A stretch of DNA of 64,000 nt from Stromatinia cepivora (Eukaryota > Ascomycota > Leotiomycetes > Helotiales > Sclerotiniaceae), in contig RCTD01000005.1 of NCBI GenBank assembly GCA_014898415.1, positions 372,001-436,000 on the forward strand. The letters are read 5' to 3'. A program made the position numbers and the translations under genes. Below the pieces are notes generated by a model. The model ran no database searches. It was not told the DNA's origin and was given only the letters and a program-made list of their open reading frames with translations. Position 1 is the first letter of the stretch. Each line of letters starts with the position of its first letter. This document shows positions 62,744 through 64,000 of this stretch, piece by piece.

Positions 62744-63524
62744 ATGGGCAAAGATAAATCCGAAAAACGCGACAAGAAGGAGAAGAAGGAGAAGAGAAGT
62801 GAGGTCGACGGTGTCAAGAAATCTTCCAAGAAGGACAAGAAGGTTAAGCTTAGTGAAGACAATGTAGCTGCTGCCATTGCCGAAGTTACTAAGGAGTCCG
62901 AGGCCGTCGAAGTCATGGACATTGTAATTGGGGAAGATAAGGAAGGTGCAGCTCCCGAAATCAAACCAGTAGGAGCTTTGGTTCCATTCGCAAACCCATT
63001 GGCCGATGAAAAGGTCGCAAAGAAGGTGCTTAAGAGTGTTAAGAAAGGTAAATCAATTCGCCCTTTCCTCTCTTTCCAATTGTTGTCGTTCACAATGTGG
63101 ACACATTCTTTGCGATAAGAAAAAAAAAACTAATTGTGTGTGTCTGGTCGTAGCTGCCAAAAACAAAACTCTCAAGCGTGGTGTAAAGGAAGTCGTCAAA
63201 GCTCTACGCAAATCTCCTCAAAGCGCCAGCAATACAGCTTTCCCCGGTGTCGTTATCCTCGCCGCAGATATTTCGCCAATGGATGTCATATCTCATATCC
63301 CAATCCTGTGCGAAGACCACAACGTACCATACATCTTCGTAACCAGCAGAGCCGAGTTGGGAGCAGCAGGCAACACAAAGAGACCTACGAGTGTGGTAAT
63401 GGTCACAGAAGCGAGGTCGGGCGCAAAGAAGGCCGAGAAGATTGAGGGCGAGGAAGAATTCAAGGATGTCTATAAGGATTTGGTTAAGGTTGTGGAGAAG
63501 GAGGGCAGGAATGTTAGAGTGTAA
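62744..63524 (+). CDS. NHP2: H/ACA ribonucleoprotein complex subunit NHP2
   Basis: Two exons, 62744-63047 and 63154-63524, encode 224 residues. Residues 1-40 are a Lys/Glu-rich tail with many 'KKEKK'-type runs. The L7Ae/L30e RNA-binding domain spans roughly 75-200: 'LKRGVKEVVKALRK', 'VVILAADISPMDVISHIPILCEDHNVPYIFV' (in two pieces here: strands and helix around the kink-turn site) and 'RAELGAAGNTKRPTSVVMV'. NHP2 binds H/ACA snoRNAs and telomerase RNA in a complex that makes pseudouridine in rRNA. It is longer than the yeast protein because of the N-terminal tail, as is usual in filamentous fungi. Confidence 0.95.
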
Positions 63525-64000
63525 AAGGAGAGAGATGTTGAAAAAAACTTTCTGCTTATGGGTTGGCTACAGATGCACTTTTCGGTTGTATCATATTAAG
63601 AGCATGTCTTACCGTGCTTGGACATTACAATGGCGTTGGTGAGTAAGGGTAGGGCTAGGAATAAAGAAAACATTCGATTTTAATTCAACTTTTGTGCAGA
63701 ACGAATGCGTGGTGATACTTGGGTTTTATCCTCTGTTTATTGGCTAAAGTCCTGCAGGCTTTCTATATCTGCAGCGCTAATATACAACGTTCTGCGTGCT
63801 CAAAATTCTCACATTCACACTCCACCCTCGTCTTCTCTATCGACCAATTGCACGTAGGTGGCGAGAAAATCTCAGATTCTTCTGCTGTATAGGCTTCTGT
63901 AGTATTTTTGCCTTTGGTTGGTGAATATGGCCCGACACCAGTATAGTCAACTAGTGTCTGAGCCAGCTACGCTGCAGCTACTCCAATCTTCCAATCGTAG
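63525..64000. other. Region downstream of NHP2
   Basis: About 480 bp to the window edge; no gene supported. Confidence 0.5.

Overview
The window looks like a filamentous ascomycete. The genes have short GT-AG introns of about 45-140 bp, a Ty3/gypsy, Fot1/pogo and Tc1 transposon load carries C-to-T/G-to-A damage typical of repeat-induced point mutation (RIP), and the secondary-metabolism families (UstYa/DUF3328, DMATS prenyltransferase, fungal rhodopsin-like SAT4) are fungal. A Leotiomycete is my guess; the sequence alone does not settle the species.

Region 1, about 1-44,000, is an extremely AT-rich block with no intact gene. It is a graveyard of nested transposons. Two copies of one Ty3/gypsy element (1-3642 and about 26,700-35,369) are diverged by RIP, and the first copy is an 'empty site' for three insertions in the second: a 2.4 kb element with 163-bp LTRs, a 310-bp solo LTR, and a 2.16 kb element with 189-bp LTRs. 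Each insertion is flanked by a 5-bp target duplication. Two further copies of the 163-bp-LTR element lie at 36,166 and 41,452. Two Fot1/pogo-like transposons (12,421 and 17,112), a Tc1-like transposon inside a solo LTR (4,285), an MITE-like inverted-repeat element (40,368) and a 72-bp LTR-like insertion (40,500) are also resolved. The rest of the block is unrecognisable AT-rich DNA.

Region 2, about 44,000-59,300, has normal composition and holds what looks like a secondary-metabolite gene cluster: a DMATS-type aromatic prenyltransferase frame broken by one stop codon, a small NAD(P)-binding (NmrA-like) protein, a fungal rhodopsin-like membrane protein with an apparent one-base frameshift, a 95-residue secreted peptide precursor with Lys-Arg sites, a CYP52-like cytochrome P450, and two UstYa (DUF3328) oxidases. 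No PKS, NRPS or terpene synthase is present. Secreted repeat precursor plus paired UstYa proteins plus P450 is the known make-up of fungal ribosomal peptide (dikaritin-type) clusters; the prenyltransferase would be an unusual extra. The second UstYa gene lacks a start codon exactly where one is expected (ATA for ATG), so the cluster may be decaying.

Region 3, about 60,300-63,530, is ordinary housekeeping: prohibitin-1 (minus strand), ubiquinol-cytochrome c reductase subunit 8 (QCR8) and the H/ACA snoRNP protein NHP2. These mark the right-hand limit of the cluster.
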